Assembly: GCA_963742715.1 (NCBI GenBank)
Contig: CAVUMR010000001.1
Location: 1,302,001-1,366,000, forward strand
Reading direction: 5' to 3'
Origin: CAVUMR01 sp963742715
GTDB lineage: Bacteria; Actinomycetota; Actinomycetes; Mycobacteriales; Micromonosporaceae
DNA length: 64,000 bases
Positions 40,476-48,453 of the stretch are shown piece by piece. The position numbers and the translations under genes are program-made. The notes below the pieces were generated by a model. It saw only the letters and a program-made list of their open reading frames with translations, searched no databases and had not been told where the DNA came from. Positions within the stretch are counted from its first letter, which is position 1; the number at the start of each line of letters is the position of its first letter.

Positions 40476-41848
40476 TGACTGCGACTGGACTGCCGTTCCC
40501 GGACCCGGACCGTGAGCCGGCGGTGGACGTGCCCGACTTCATCCCGCAGGACTGGACGGCGCCGGCTGAGCCGGCGCCGGCTGCTGTAGAGCCGGCCGGT
40601 CCCACGCCGATGCCAACAGTGCATGAGCCGACCGCGCCGTCCGGGCCGGCAGCCGATGAGTCGGCGACCGGCGACACCGGCAATCAGCCGCTCGGGTCAC
40701 GGGTGCGGGCGTTGGCATGGCTGGCGTCGCAGCAGCAGCGGGCCGAGTTGTCCAACCAGCGGCTCACCGCGGTGTTGTACGCGGTGCTGGCCGGGGTGGC
40801 GTTGTTCGGCCAGACCGAGGGCCTGGTGGAGAAGCTCAACCTGCCTGACGTCGGTCTGGGGTTGGTGACACTGCCCAGGCAGCTGATCGCGCTGGGTCTG
40901 GCGTTGGCGATCGAGCTGGTAGGCGTGGTGCTGCTGTCCACAGCGGACGTGCGGCGGATCTACCACCGGGAGCGTGCGCTGGGCGGGCGACTGTTCGCCC
41001 TAGCCGTGGCCGGGATGGTCGCGTACATCAACTACGACGGCCACAAGGACAACCCGTACCAGCAGGCGGTGTTCACCGGCGCCTCGCTGGTGGCGTTCGG
41101 GATCTGGCTGTGGCGCGGTATGAACAAGCGCCGCGACGTGCTGCGCCAGGTCGGCGACATGGCCGCGCCCACGCCGCTCTACCCGTGGCGCTGCTACCTG
41201 CCGCAGGCATGGCCGGTAACCGCGCGGGCGCGGGAGCTGGCCAAACGTAACCCGGGCCTTGGCGTGTACGGCTCGCTGCGGGCCGCCGAGGATGAACTGG
41301 CCCGTCAGCGCCGGCACGCCGCGCTGACCACCGCGATCCGGGCCAGGATCGCCGCGCACGTCGACCCGGTGACCGCCGACATCGCGATCGCCAGCTACGA
41401 CCTGGACGCGATCGCCGAACGGCTCGGCGGTTGGGCCGACAACACCGGCATGGCCACGCTGCTGGCAACCGACCTGACCCCGGACCGGCTCACCGCACCG
41501 ACTCATGGGCGGACCCGCGGCGGATCCGCTACGCCGGCTCACCGCAGCGGTGAGCCGACTCAGCCCGGAGCCGGTGAGCCGGACGTGTCGACTCATGGCC
41601 TCGCGGACGCGCCGGCTCCCGACGCCCACCGCCAGGGTCGACGTGAGTCGGGTCGGCGCGGGCGCCGCCAGTCGGCTGAGCCGGCCGATGCGGTTACCAG
41701 CGATCGGATCGCTACCCAGTACGCCCAGCTGTCCGATCAACTCGGCCGGGAACCGTCCGGCGCGGAGCTGGCTAGGGCGAGCGGCACGAGCAAGGCGACG
41801 TGCAACCGGTGGAAGCGGGATCGGGCATCGGGCGGTGAGTCCCGGTGA
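40475..41848 (+). CDS. Spd-like membrane protein with C-terminal HTH (DUF2637-type)
   Basis: A 457-residue protein. A Pro/Ala-rich N-terminus (about 1-70) is followed by four hydrophobic segments: LTAVLYAVLAGVALFGQ, LPRQLIALGLALAIELVGVV, LFALAVAGMVAYINYDG and AVFTGASLVAFGIWLWRG. Then come a long soluble region and a C-terminal helix-turn-helix (LGREPSGAELARASGTSKAT, NRWKRDR). DUF2637/Spd proteins are common in actinomycete plasmids and AICEs and help spread DNA within recipient mycelium. The start overlaps the preceding stop. Confidence 0.78.
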   Translation: MTATGLPFPDPDREPAVDVPDFIPQDWTAPAEPAPAAVEPAGPTPMPTVHEPTAPSGPAADESATGDTGNQPLGSRVRALAWLASQQQRAELSNQRLTAVLYAVLAGVALFGQTEGLVEKLNLPDVGLGLVTLPRQLIALGLALAIELVGVVLLSTADVRRIYHRERALGGRLFALAVAGMVAYINYDGHKDNPYQQAVFTGASLVAFGIWLWRGMNKRRDVLRQVGDMAAPTPLYPWRCYLPQAWPVTARARELAKRNPGLGVYGSLRAAEDELARQRRHAALTTAIRARIAAHVDPVTADIAIASYDLDAIAERLGGWADNTGMATLLATDLTPDRLTAPTHGRTRGGSATPAHRSGEPTQPGAGEPDVSTHGLADAPAPDAHRQGRRESGRRGRRQSAEPADAVTSDRIATQYAQLSDQLGREPSGAELARASGTSKATCNRWKRDRASGGESR

Positions 41849-42054
41849 GCCGGCGCGTGGCTCGGATGTACGCGCCGCTGGCGCGGCCGTTGGTGGTGCG
41901 GGTGGAGGGCCGGGCGCTGCGCGCGGCCTACACCGCCCACACGGTCATCGAGGCGCTGGCGCTGGTCGGCGCATTGCGCCGCGGTTGGCCGCACGCCCGG
42001 GTGTACCTGACCCGGCCGGCACCGACCGCCGGCGCGAGAGGGCGGGTGGCATGA
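41845..42054 (+). CDS. Small basic protein (69 aa)
   Basis: GTG 41845 overlaps the preceding stop (GTGA) and its own stop overlaps the next ATG. The sequence is Arg-rich (SRRVARMYAPLARPLVVRVE) with a helical middle (HTVIEALALVGALRRGW). Not recognised. Coupling on both sides supports a real gene. Confidence 0.65.
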   Translation: MSRRVARMYAPLARPLVVRVEGRALRAAYTAHTVIEALALVGALRRGWPHARVYLTRPAPTAGARGRVA

Positions 42055-42467
42055 GTCGCCGAACCCATATCGACCAGCTGACCCACCGAGTGGTCCTGGA
42101 CTGGCGCGATGGCCAGCACTTCAACCACCGCGGCCCGGCCCCGTGCCGGTGCTGCGGCGGGCTGGCCAGCTGCCTCGACGAACACGGCAAGCCCTGCCAC
42201 AAGACCTGCCGCGAGGCCGAGCTGACCGCCGAGCTCGACCGGCAGCTCGCCGCGGCCATTCCTGCGGAGGCGCGTACGCCGGCCACTCCGCAGCCCGCAC
42301 CGCAGGCGCCCGATCCGCGGTACCGGCAGGCGTTGGTCGAGCGGTACACGCCGGCCGGCCCGGCCGCTGGTGGCGATGCGAGCGGTGAGGGCGCGGTGGT
42401 GTGCCGGGCGGTGGCCGCCGCGACCAGGACGACGACGACGACAGCGGACGGAGGAAACCCACGATGA
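42051..42467 (+). CDS. Small Cys/His-rich element protein (138 aa)
   Basis: ATG 42051 lies in the preceding stop. A likely zinc site sits at residues about 30-55 (CRCCGGLASCLDEHGKPCHK, then C in TCREAEL). The C-terminal third is low-complexity Ala/Pro/Thr. Such small zinc-knuckle proteins are frequent in AICE operons; function unknown. It overlaps the next gene by four bases. Confidence 0.7.
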   Translation: MSRRTHIDQLTHRVVLDWRDGQHFNHRGPAPCRCCGGLASCLDEHGKPCHKTCREAELTAELDRQLAAAIPAEARTPATPQPAPQAPDPRYRQALVERYTPAGPAAGGDASGEGAVVCRAVAAATRTTTTTADGGNPR

Positions 42468-42928
42468 GCGTGACGGACGGTAAGACTCCAGTCTCCAGTG
42501 GAGAGTTCGGACAGGTGTCCGCTGAGCGTGAGACGGCCGATGAAGCCTCCAGTCTCCAATCGGGGCCGGCTACGGCGCGTGAGTGGCTGCGGGCAGGGCT
42601 GGCCGGGGTGAAGGGCTATGTGGTGCCGCCGGCGGTGGTGACCGACCCGCCGGCGTCGCTGGCCGAGCTGGCTGGCTACGCGCACTGGGGGGCGTGGACG
42701 ACCCGCACGTACGGGCCGGTCCGGGCGTTCGGGGTGTGGTGGTTCCGGCTCGTGGCGCTGCCGGTCACGGCGGTGTGTCGCTACGCCGAGTGGATCGCGC
42801 AGCGGCCTGGTCGGGCGTTGCCGGTGTTCGTCGTGTGGAAGTTGCTGATCTCGACCGGTCCCGGCCCGTGGCTGGCCGGTCATGTCATCCGTCCTGTCCT
42901 GGCCCTGGCGGGCTGGGTCCTGCTGTGA
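42464..42928 (+). CDS. Membrane protein, probable spread component (154 aa)
   Basis: ATG 42464 overlaps the preceding stop. A polar N-terminus is followed by two or three hydrophobic stretches (VRAFGVWWFRLVALPVTAVC; ALPVFVVWKLLISTG; HVIRPVLALAGWVLL). Not recognised as a family. Position between Spd-like genes and TraB suggests a role in intramycelial spread. Confidence 0.65.
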   Translation: MSVTDGKTPVSSGEFGQVSAERETADEASSLQSGPATAREWLRAGLAGVKGYVVPPAVVTDPPASLAELAGYAHWGAWTTRTYGPVRAFGVWWFRLVALPVTAVCRYAEWIAQRPGRALPVFVVWKLLISTGPGPWLAGHVIRPVLALAGWVLL

Positions 42929-42942
42929 GGGGAGCGAACAAC

Positions 42943-43416
42943 ATGCGAGGAAGTGGCAACAGCGCGATCCGGGCGGCCCGGCAGAAGGGTACGACCGCGC
43001 TGGCGTGGACGTCGCTGGGGTTCGCGGTGGTCGGCGGGACGCTGGCCGCCGGTACCTGGCTCGGCCGGTTCATCGCGGCGGTGCTCGACGTGCTGCCGTG
43101 GGGTTGGCTGCCGCCGGTGCTGCTGGCCGGCGGTGTGATCGCCGTGGTGATCGACCTGTTCCTCGACGGGGTGCCCAACTCCGCGGCGATCTGGTCGGCG
43201 CTGCTGATCCCGTCGGTGGCCTCGGCGACGCCAGGCAAGCTCGGTGCCTCGATCCGGGACTGGACGGGGCAGTTGCTCGACGCGGTGAACGGGGCGCTGG
43301 CCGAGTGGCTCGGTACCGACTCGGCCACCGGGTTGGCGATCGGCTGCATCGTCGCGGCGCTGGTGATGGCCCGCCGGGTGATCCGCAAGTCCCGCGCGGC
43401 CGGGATGGCGGTCTGA
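42943..43416 (+). CDS. Membrane protein, SpdB-like (157 aa)
   Basis: Starts at ATG 42943 with GAGGGGAG upstream. Three TM helices: about 20-45 (WTSLGFAVVGGTLAAGTWL), 52-73 (WLPPVLLAGGVIAVVIDLFL) and one near the C-terminus (ATGLAIGCIVAALVMARRV). This layout resembles small Spd proteins of Streptomyces plasmids. The next gene starts two bases after its stop. Confidence 0.7.
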   Translation: MRGSGNSAIRAARQKGTTALAWTSLGFAVVGGTLAAGTWLGRFIAAVLDVLPWGWLPPVLLAGGVIAVVIDLFLDGVPNSAAIWSALLIPSVASATPGKLGASIRDWTGQLLDAVNGALAEWLGTDSATGLAIGCIVAALVMARRVIRKSRAAGMAV

Positions 43417-43417
43417 C

Positions 43418-44575
43418 ATGGCGCTGATCGATCTGGGTGTGCTGTGGCTGCTGGTGTGGCTGGCCAAGAACGCCGCCATGGACGTCACCTACGCGCTGAG
43501 AGGTGCGCCGAACCCCCGCTACGAGGTGCGCAAGGCCAAGGCCCGCGCCGCCGGGCAGGCCGCACCGAATCAGCCGGTCCGGTACGGCACCCGCGACTAC
43601 TTCGCCGATCTGCTCTCCGACGGGTTGCAGGCGCGCACCGAGGCCCGCCGGGCGCGGGCGGAAACCCGCCGGCGCGAGCAGACCGAGCCGACCGAACCGA
43701 CCGAGCCGACCGAGCAGACCGAGCCGACCTCGGCCGGCGGCGGCGGCCGGGCCGCGGTGGACACCGAACCGGCCGACGACCGGCCGGGTGGGCGTCCGTT
43801 CATCCCACCGGAGCCGACGGTGGTCCACGACGACGACACCTACGTCGTGCCGCCGTCACCGGCGGTCCGGTGTGTCCGGTGCCGCACCGTGGCCTGTGGG
43901 CCGGGTCAGACCCGTTCGGACGGCTCGCGGCTGTGCTCGGGCTGTCTGACCGAGACGGGGCACGCGTTTTTCACCTCGCCGGAGTGGCAGCAGGCGCTGC
44001 TGGACGCGGGCCGGCAGCACGAGGTGAACGCGTGGTGCCACGGCGTGCATCCCGGCCCGGCTGAGCTCAAGGGCGCGGTGGCCGCGTTCAGCGCCCGCCA
44101 CACCGCATCCCGTCGCACCGCGACCAGCCATACCGAGATCTCCGAGCCGGCCGGCGGGGCGGCCGACCCGGAGTTCGACCAGGTTCCCCGCGCGCAGGAG
44201 TCGGCGGCTGACGGGCCGTCGGCGCAGATCATCCCGTTCCCACCGATCACCCCACCGCAGGAGGACACCACCGTGACCACCACCAACGGCGAAGTCGTCG
44301 GTCTGGATCAGTCGATCGCCTACGCCAAGTCCCTGGGCAGGTTCGCCGGCGAGCACGGCTCGGCCGGCAACGAGGGCTACATCGGTCACCTGAGCAAGTC
44401 CAAGGTCGCCGGTGCTGGCCTGGCCACCGCGCACGAGATGCAGGAGGCGTTCGGTACCGCGGCCGCGGCCGCGGACAAGCACGCCGCCGAGCTGGAGAAG
44501 CAGAAGACCGTCCAGGAGGCGTACGACCTGGCCCCCGACGCCGGCGACAAGGACTACCAGCAGCAGGGCCGATAA
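43418..44575 (+). CDS. Large element protein with N-terminal TM and zinc motif (385 aa)
   Basis: One N-terminal hydrophobic segment (LIDLGVLWLLVWLAKNAAM) is followed by a charged region and a TEP/TEQ repeat (residues about 89-103). A CxxC...CxxC motif (VRCVRCRTV, LCSGCLTE) and a disordered Pro-rich part follow. The helical C-terminal domain from about 285 (YAKSLGRFAGEHGSAGNEGY) resembles small AICE proteins that stand alone elsewhere. The fusion or read-together of membrane, zinc and C-terminal parts is unusual. Function is probably in transfer. A strong hairpin follows. Confidence 0.68.
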   Translation: MALIDLGVLWLLVWLAKNAAMDVTYALRGAPNPRYEVRKAKARAAGQAAPNQPVRYGTRDYFADLLSDGLQARTEARRARAETRRREQTEPTEPTEPTEQTEPTSAGGGGRAAVDTEPADDRPGGRPFIPPEPTVVHDDDTYVVPPSPAVRCVRCRTVACGPGQTRSDGSRLCSGCLTETGHAFFTSPEWQQALLDAGRQHEVNAWCHGVHPGPAELKGAVAAFSARHTASRRTATSHTEISEPAGGAADPEFDQVPRAQESAADGPSAQIIPFPPITPPQEDTTVTTTNGEVVGLDQSIAYAKSLGRFAGEHGSAGNEGYIGHLSKSKVAGAGLATAHEMQEAFGTAAAAADKHAAELEKQKTVQEAYDLAPDAGDKDYQQQGR

Positions 44576-44580
44576 CCCCC

Positions 44581-44614
44581 ACGGGCCGGGCGGCGGGCAC
44601 GCCGCCCGGCCCGT
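44581..44614 (+). terminator. Strong hairpin just before traB
   Basis: Perfect 15-bp arms, 44581-44595 and 44600-44614, with a GGCA loop, five bases after the previous stop. It could lower expression of the translocase relative to upstream genes. Confidence 0.75.
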
Positions 44615-44671
44615 CCGCTCCAACAGGTCAAACCCCAGCAGTGCACTCCAGTACCCGTCCGGGAGGTTCCG

Positions 44672-46780
44672 GTGACCCGTACGACTGACATCGACGCGCA
44701 GTTGCGCGCGGCCGCGGCCCGTGCCGTCGACGCGGCCCACGACACGGTGACCGCCACCGCCACCGCCACCGGCACCGCCGCGACCGTTCCGGCGCCTGGG
44801 CGGCTGCCGGCGTCGGCGGGTGTGGTGCTCGACGACGCCGGTATCGGCGCGCAGTTGGCGCCATGGGGGGCGATGGGTCTGCTGGTGCTGGCCGGCGGCG
44901 CGGCCCGCATCGCCGTCCACGCCGCCGGTGATGACCTCGATGTGGCGTACGGGGTGGCGGCCGCGGCGTTCGTCGTCGCGGTCCTCGCCGGGTTCGCGAC
45001 CCGCCGCCGGGCGCTGTCGCGGGCGTTGCGGCACCGGCTGGTCGCCGCGTTCTACCTGGGTGCGTCGTGGCTGTCGGCGGTGGCGTTGCTCGGCCTGAGT
45101 TTGGGCGCGGTCGCCGCGTTGGGTGCGTTCGGGTCGATGCTGTCGCTGCTGTGGTGGCGCGAACACCGCATCGGCCCCGGCGCCGAACCCGCACTGCTGA
45201 CCGAACCCGGCGAGGACGACCTGTACGTCACCCGCTGGCACGCCCATCTCGGCGGCACCGGTAAGACGTTGGCCGGATCCCGGCTGATCGAGCCGGAGAT
45301 CATCCGGGCCGGCTACCGGTACGTGCTGGAACTCGTTCCCGGTACGCACACCGTGGAGCAGGTCCGCAACATGGTCCTGACGCTGCGGTCCGGGCTGCAG
45401 CTGATGCCCGGCCAGGACGTCATCGTCGAGGTGCACCCCGAGCGGCCGGCGCCGGCCGCGGTGCTCACCATCGTGACCCGCCCGCAGGTCAAGACCCCGC
45501 AGTTGTGGCCCGGCCCCGCGGCCGGGTTCGACTCGGCTACCGGGTCGGTCAACCTCGGCCCGTTCGTCGACGGCGAGGGCATCGGCCAATGGACGGTGTA
45601 CAAGCGCGACGGCATCTTCGGCGGCTACCTACAAGGCGCACCCGGCTCGGGCAAGTCCCGGATGATCGAGTCGATCTGCATGTCGCTGGCCGCGTCGACC
45701 ACACATCCGACGGTGATCTGGTACGGCGACGGGCAACAGGGCGACAGCTCCCCGCTGCTGGTCAAGCATGCCGACTACGCCGCGACGTCGTTCGAGGCGA
45801 TCTACCACATGCTCCAGGCCGCGGTCCGCGTCATGAAGATCAACGGCGTGGAGAACCGGCTCGCCGGCCGAGTCGGCTTCGGGCCCACCGCCGAGCGGCC
45901 CGGCCTGATGGTCTTCCTCGACGAATGCCACAAGGTGTTCGACCCGGCGCAGAACCCGCTACTCGCCACCGTGTGTCAGGGGTTGGCGCTGACCATCGCC
46001 CGCGAGGGCCGCAAAGTCGGTGTCGGGCTCATCATGGCCAGCCAGTCGCCCACCCTCGACGCGTTCGGCGGCGCCGGCAACGGCGCCGACACACTCCGGA
46101 GCAGCCTGCTCGCCGGCAACGGCGTGATCCTGCGGTCGAAAACCAAGAACGCCAAGCAGGTCTTCGACGTCGACATCAACCCCTCCGCGTTCCCGAAACT
46201 GCCCGGGTACGCCTACCTGTGCGACCCGGAAGAAGGCGCCCGCAACGCGCCGCTGCGCGGTTTCTGGGTCACCGACGAAATGGCCGATGTGTGGCCCGAC
46301 CGGATCGGCTGGCGGACCCTGCCCGCACGGCAGGCCAATGCCGCCGGCAAGCAGTACGCCCGCCGCCACCAGGCCGCGCAGGAACAGACCCTCCACGACG
46401 AACTGCTCCTGCAGCTCGCCGACGCCGGGATGCTCGACGAGTTCGACGACCTCACCGAGCGACTCGGCGCACAGAACACCGCCATGGCATCGATCGACGT
46501 GCTCGAGTTCGGCGACGCGCACCCGCCGGTACGCCGTGTCGAACGGTTCTGGGTGCCCGAACAACGCACCCCCGCCGGGCTGCTCCCCGGCCAGCAGAAA
46601 GTCCTCGACGCGATCCGCGCCGGCCACACCCGGCCCAAAGCCATCCAGGACGTCACCGGCTACAGCGAAAGCCAGGTCCACAACCTGCTCGGCGACCTGG
46701 CCCAGCTCGGCCGGATCCAGAAAGCCGGCTACGGCCAGTACCGGGCCGTTGCCGACCAGCAGGAGGAGTGGGCCGTGTGA
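44672..46780 (+). CDS. FtsK/SpoIIIE-type DNA translocase (TraB/TraSA-like)
   Basis: A 702-residue protein from GTG 44672 (GGGAGG upstream). The N-terminus has hydrophobic segments (about 60-160), then the motor domain with Walker A G322-APGSGKS and Walker B LMVFLDECH (about 412-420). Downstream are LIMASQSPTLDAFGG and a C-terminal winged helix (about 635-700: VLDAIRAGHTRPKAIQDVTG) like the FtsK gamma domain that reads DNA sequence. In actinomycete conjugation one such hexameric motor pumps double-stranded DNA to the recipient without relaxase. Recognition repeats (clt) were not found by eye. Confidence 0.93.
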   Translation: MTRTTDIDAQLRAAAARAVDAAHDTVTATATATGTAATVPAPGRLPASAGVVLDDAGIGAQLAPWGAMGLLVLAGGAARIAVHAAGDDLDVAYGVAAAAFVVAVLAGFATRRRALSRALRHRLVAAFYLGASWLSAVALLGLSLGAVAALGAFGSMLSLLWWREHRIGPGAEPALLTEPGEDDLYVTRWHAHLGGTGKTLAGSRLIEPEIIRAGYRYVLELVPGTHTVEQVRNMVLTLRSGLQLMPGQDVIVEVHPERPAPAAVLTIVTRPQVKTPQLWPGPAAGFDSATGSVNLGPFVDGEGIGQWTVYKRDGIFGGYLQGAPGSGKSRMIESICMSLAASTTHPTVIWYGDGQQGDSSPLLVKHADYAATSFEAIYHMLQAAVRVMKINGVENRLAGRVGFGPTAERPGLMVFLDECHKVFDPAQNPLLATVCQGLALTIAREGRKVGVGLIMASQSPTLDAFGGAGNGADTLRSSLLAGNGVILRSKTKNAKQVFDVDINPSAFPKLPGYAYLCDPEEGARNAPLRGFWVTDEMADVWPDRIGWRTLPARQANAAGKQYARRHQAAQEQTLHDELLLQLADAGMLDEFDDLTERLGAQNTAMASIDVLEFGDAHPPVRRVERFWVPEQRTPAGLLPGQQKVLDAIRAGHTRPKAIQDVTGYSESQVHNLLGDLAQLGRIQKAGYGQYRAVADQQEEWAV

Positions 46781-46827
46781 CCGCCCGCCGTACCGCCGCT
46801 CGACCCCAGTCAGGAAGGAGCTCCACC

Positions 46828-47508
46828 ATGCCCACCCGCCCGCCGCGCCGCCAATTCCCCGCCGCCGTACCGGAAGGAATCCACGTGCGCACCCCGAACC
46901 CGTACGACGACGACGCAGTCGACCTGGACGAGTTGGACGAGTTCACCGCCGACTCGAACGACTGGACGACCGTCCTCGGCGACCTGTGGGAGGAACGCCG
47001 GGAGATCGTTGACAATCTGCGCCGGCACCCGGCCGACGCGGCCAGACTCGGCGCTGTCGCCCTGGTCGTGCTCGCCCTGATCGGCGCCGTGCTGGCGATC
47101 GTCTGGATGCTGCTGCGGGACCTGTTCCACGGCCTGACCGCGGCCAGCCACGCCGGCGCCGTCGCCGGCGTCGCCATCGGACACCACCTGCACATCCTCA
47201 CCCGCGTCGTGGTCGACCCGGTCCACACCTACATCACCGACCACGCCGCCGGCCTTCCCGCCACCCCGAGTCAGCTGTGGTGGACCTGGCTGATCGTCAC
47301 CACCGGCCTATGGCTGCTCGCGGCCGCCGGCTCAACCGGAGCACGCATCGGCTGGACGCTGCTCGGCGCCGCCACCGTAGCGATGGTGTGGGCCGCCAGC
47401 CCCATCGACGCCCACCAGCTCGCCGCCGGCGTCGCCCTCACCGCCTGGAGCGCGCTGTCCGTCCCCGCGTTCGTGCGCTGGCGTCACAACCCGGAGGTGG
47501 ATCGCTGA
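46828..47508 (+). CDS. Membrane protein downstream of traB (226 aa)
   Basis: ATG 46828 has AAGGAG seven bases upstream. An in-frame GTG at 46777 overlaps the traB stop and also has a good AGGAGGAG, so either start is possible. The soluble acidic N-terminus is followed by four hydrophobic helices (LGAVALVVLALIGAVLAIVW; AGAVAGVAIGHHLHILTRVV; LWWTWLIVTTGLWLLAAAG; LTAWSALSVPAFVRW). Probably part of the transfer or spread apparatus; no family recognised. Confidence 0.72.
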   Translation: MPTRPPRRQFPAAVPEGIHVRTPNPYDDDAVDLDELDEFTADSNDWTTVLGDLWEERREIVDNLRRHPADAARLGAVALVVLALIGAVLAIVWMLLRDLFHGLTAASHAGAVAGVAIGHHLHILTRVVVDPVHTYITDHAAGLPATPSQLWWTWLIVTTGLWLLAAAGSTGARIGWTLLGAATVAMVWAASPIDAHQLAAGVALTAWSALSVPAFVRWRHNPEVDR

Positions 47509-47687
47509 TGCGCATCCGCCTGCATGGCCATCCCGACGACATCGCGCCCGTCGTTGACGCCCTCTATGCCGCCGTGACCGTTCACGACGTCTCCCGGCCC
47601 TACCCAGACCGTCCACCGTCTCAGCTCGTCCGCGTCTACATCGACGGCAAAGCCCGCACCGCTGATACGACGGAGGACGGTCGCTGA
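47508..47687 (+). CDS. Small element protein (59 aa)
   Basis: Coupled by TGATG overlaps at both ends. It starts MRIRLHGHPDDIAPVVDALY and has an RVYIDGKAR strand near the end. Small ferredoxin-like folds of this size are common in AICEs, but no function is known. Real by context. Confidence 0.7.
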   Translation: MRIRLHGHPDDIAPVVDALYAAVTVHDVSRPYPDRPPSQLVRVYIDGKARTADTTEDGR

Positions 47688-48232
47688 TGTCCACCGACGA
47701 CACCGCCGCCGGGATCCGCTGGCGGACGCACGTTCACCTCCACGAGGTCGCCGCCCAGCTCGCCGAGCACGACGTCAGCGTGGAACGGCCGAGCATCCTC
47801 GGGCCCGGCCACTCGGCCGACGTCGACGTCGAGCCGCTCACCGGCATCCGCGCTGCCCTGTTCGTCCGCAAGGTCGCTATCGAACGTCTCCGCCACTACG
47901 CCAGCGAAGCCCGCGGTGACGGCGTTGGCTGGCACGACGTCGGCGGCGCACTCGACCTGGCCGACGACGCCGAGCGCGAAGGACTCCCACTCGGCGAGGC
48001 CGCCTGGTTCTACATCGTCGAAGGCGTCCGACCCGGTGCAGAACGGCCCAGGCACTGGGGACACGCACCCACCGCCCGATGGACCTGCCGCACCTGTAGC
48101 AACCGCATCACCGACCACGGGCCCTTCGACCAGCACCCCGACGACACCGAAGAGGGCCACGCCACCGACTGCATCCGCCACAACGCCGACCTGGCCGAGT
48201 TCCACCGCCGCTACGACGAACAGGAGTGGTAA
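47687..48232 (+). CDS. Element protein with zinc-ribbon-like end (181 aa)
   Basis: Starts in the preceding stop and overlaps xis (TAATG). Helical N-terminus (HLHEVAAQLAEHDVSVER), middle IRAALFVRKVAIERLRHYAS, and a C-terminal putative zinc site (ARWTCRTCSNRITDHGPF, then DCIRHN). Not recognised. Lies just before xis and int. Confidence 0.7.
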   Translation: MSTDDTAAGIRWRTHVHLHEVAAQLAEHDVSVERPSILGPGHSADVDVEPLTGIRAALFVRKVAIERLRHYASEARGDGVGWHDVGGALDLADDAEREGLPLGEAAWFYIVEGVRPGAERPRHWGHAPTARWTCRTCSNRITDHGPFDQHPDDTEEGHATDCIRHNADLAEFHRRYDEQEW

Positions 48233-48453
48233 TGCCCCGCGAACGAGACGACTTGCTTACCGTTCCCCAGGTCATCGCCGAACTCGGCGTCGCCAAAGCC
48301 ACCTTCTACCGCTGGCGCCAGCTCGGCCGCGCACCACGCTCCATCCGCCTGCCCAACGGCCAGGTGCGCATCCGCCGCAGCGTCCTCGACGCGTGGCTGG
48401 ACAACCTCGTCGAGGGCGAGCTGGCCGACCTGGCCGGTCAAGGGGTCGCGTGA
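48232..48453 (+). CDS. xis: Excisionase (MerR-like HTH, AlpA/Xis type)
   Basis: A 73-residue protein from ATG 48232 (AGGAG upstream). It is a winged helix with LLTVPQVIAELGVAKATFYR, WRQLGRAPRSIRLPNGQVRI and RRSVLDAWL, typical of AICE excisionases. It directs Int toward excision. Overlaps int by four bases (GTGA), so Xis and Int are made together. Confidence 0.88.
   Translation: MPRERDDLLTVPQVIAELGVAKATFYRWRQLGRAPRSIRLPNGQVRIRRSVLDAWLDNLVEGELADLAGQGVA

Noticed and set aside
45505..46827. N-terminal extension of the membrane protein after traB
   Set aside because: It overlaps the whole traB motor domain in another frame; starts at 46777 or 46828 have ribosome sites.
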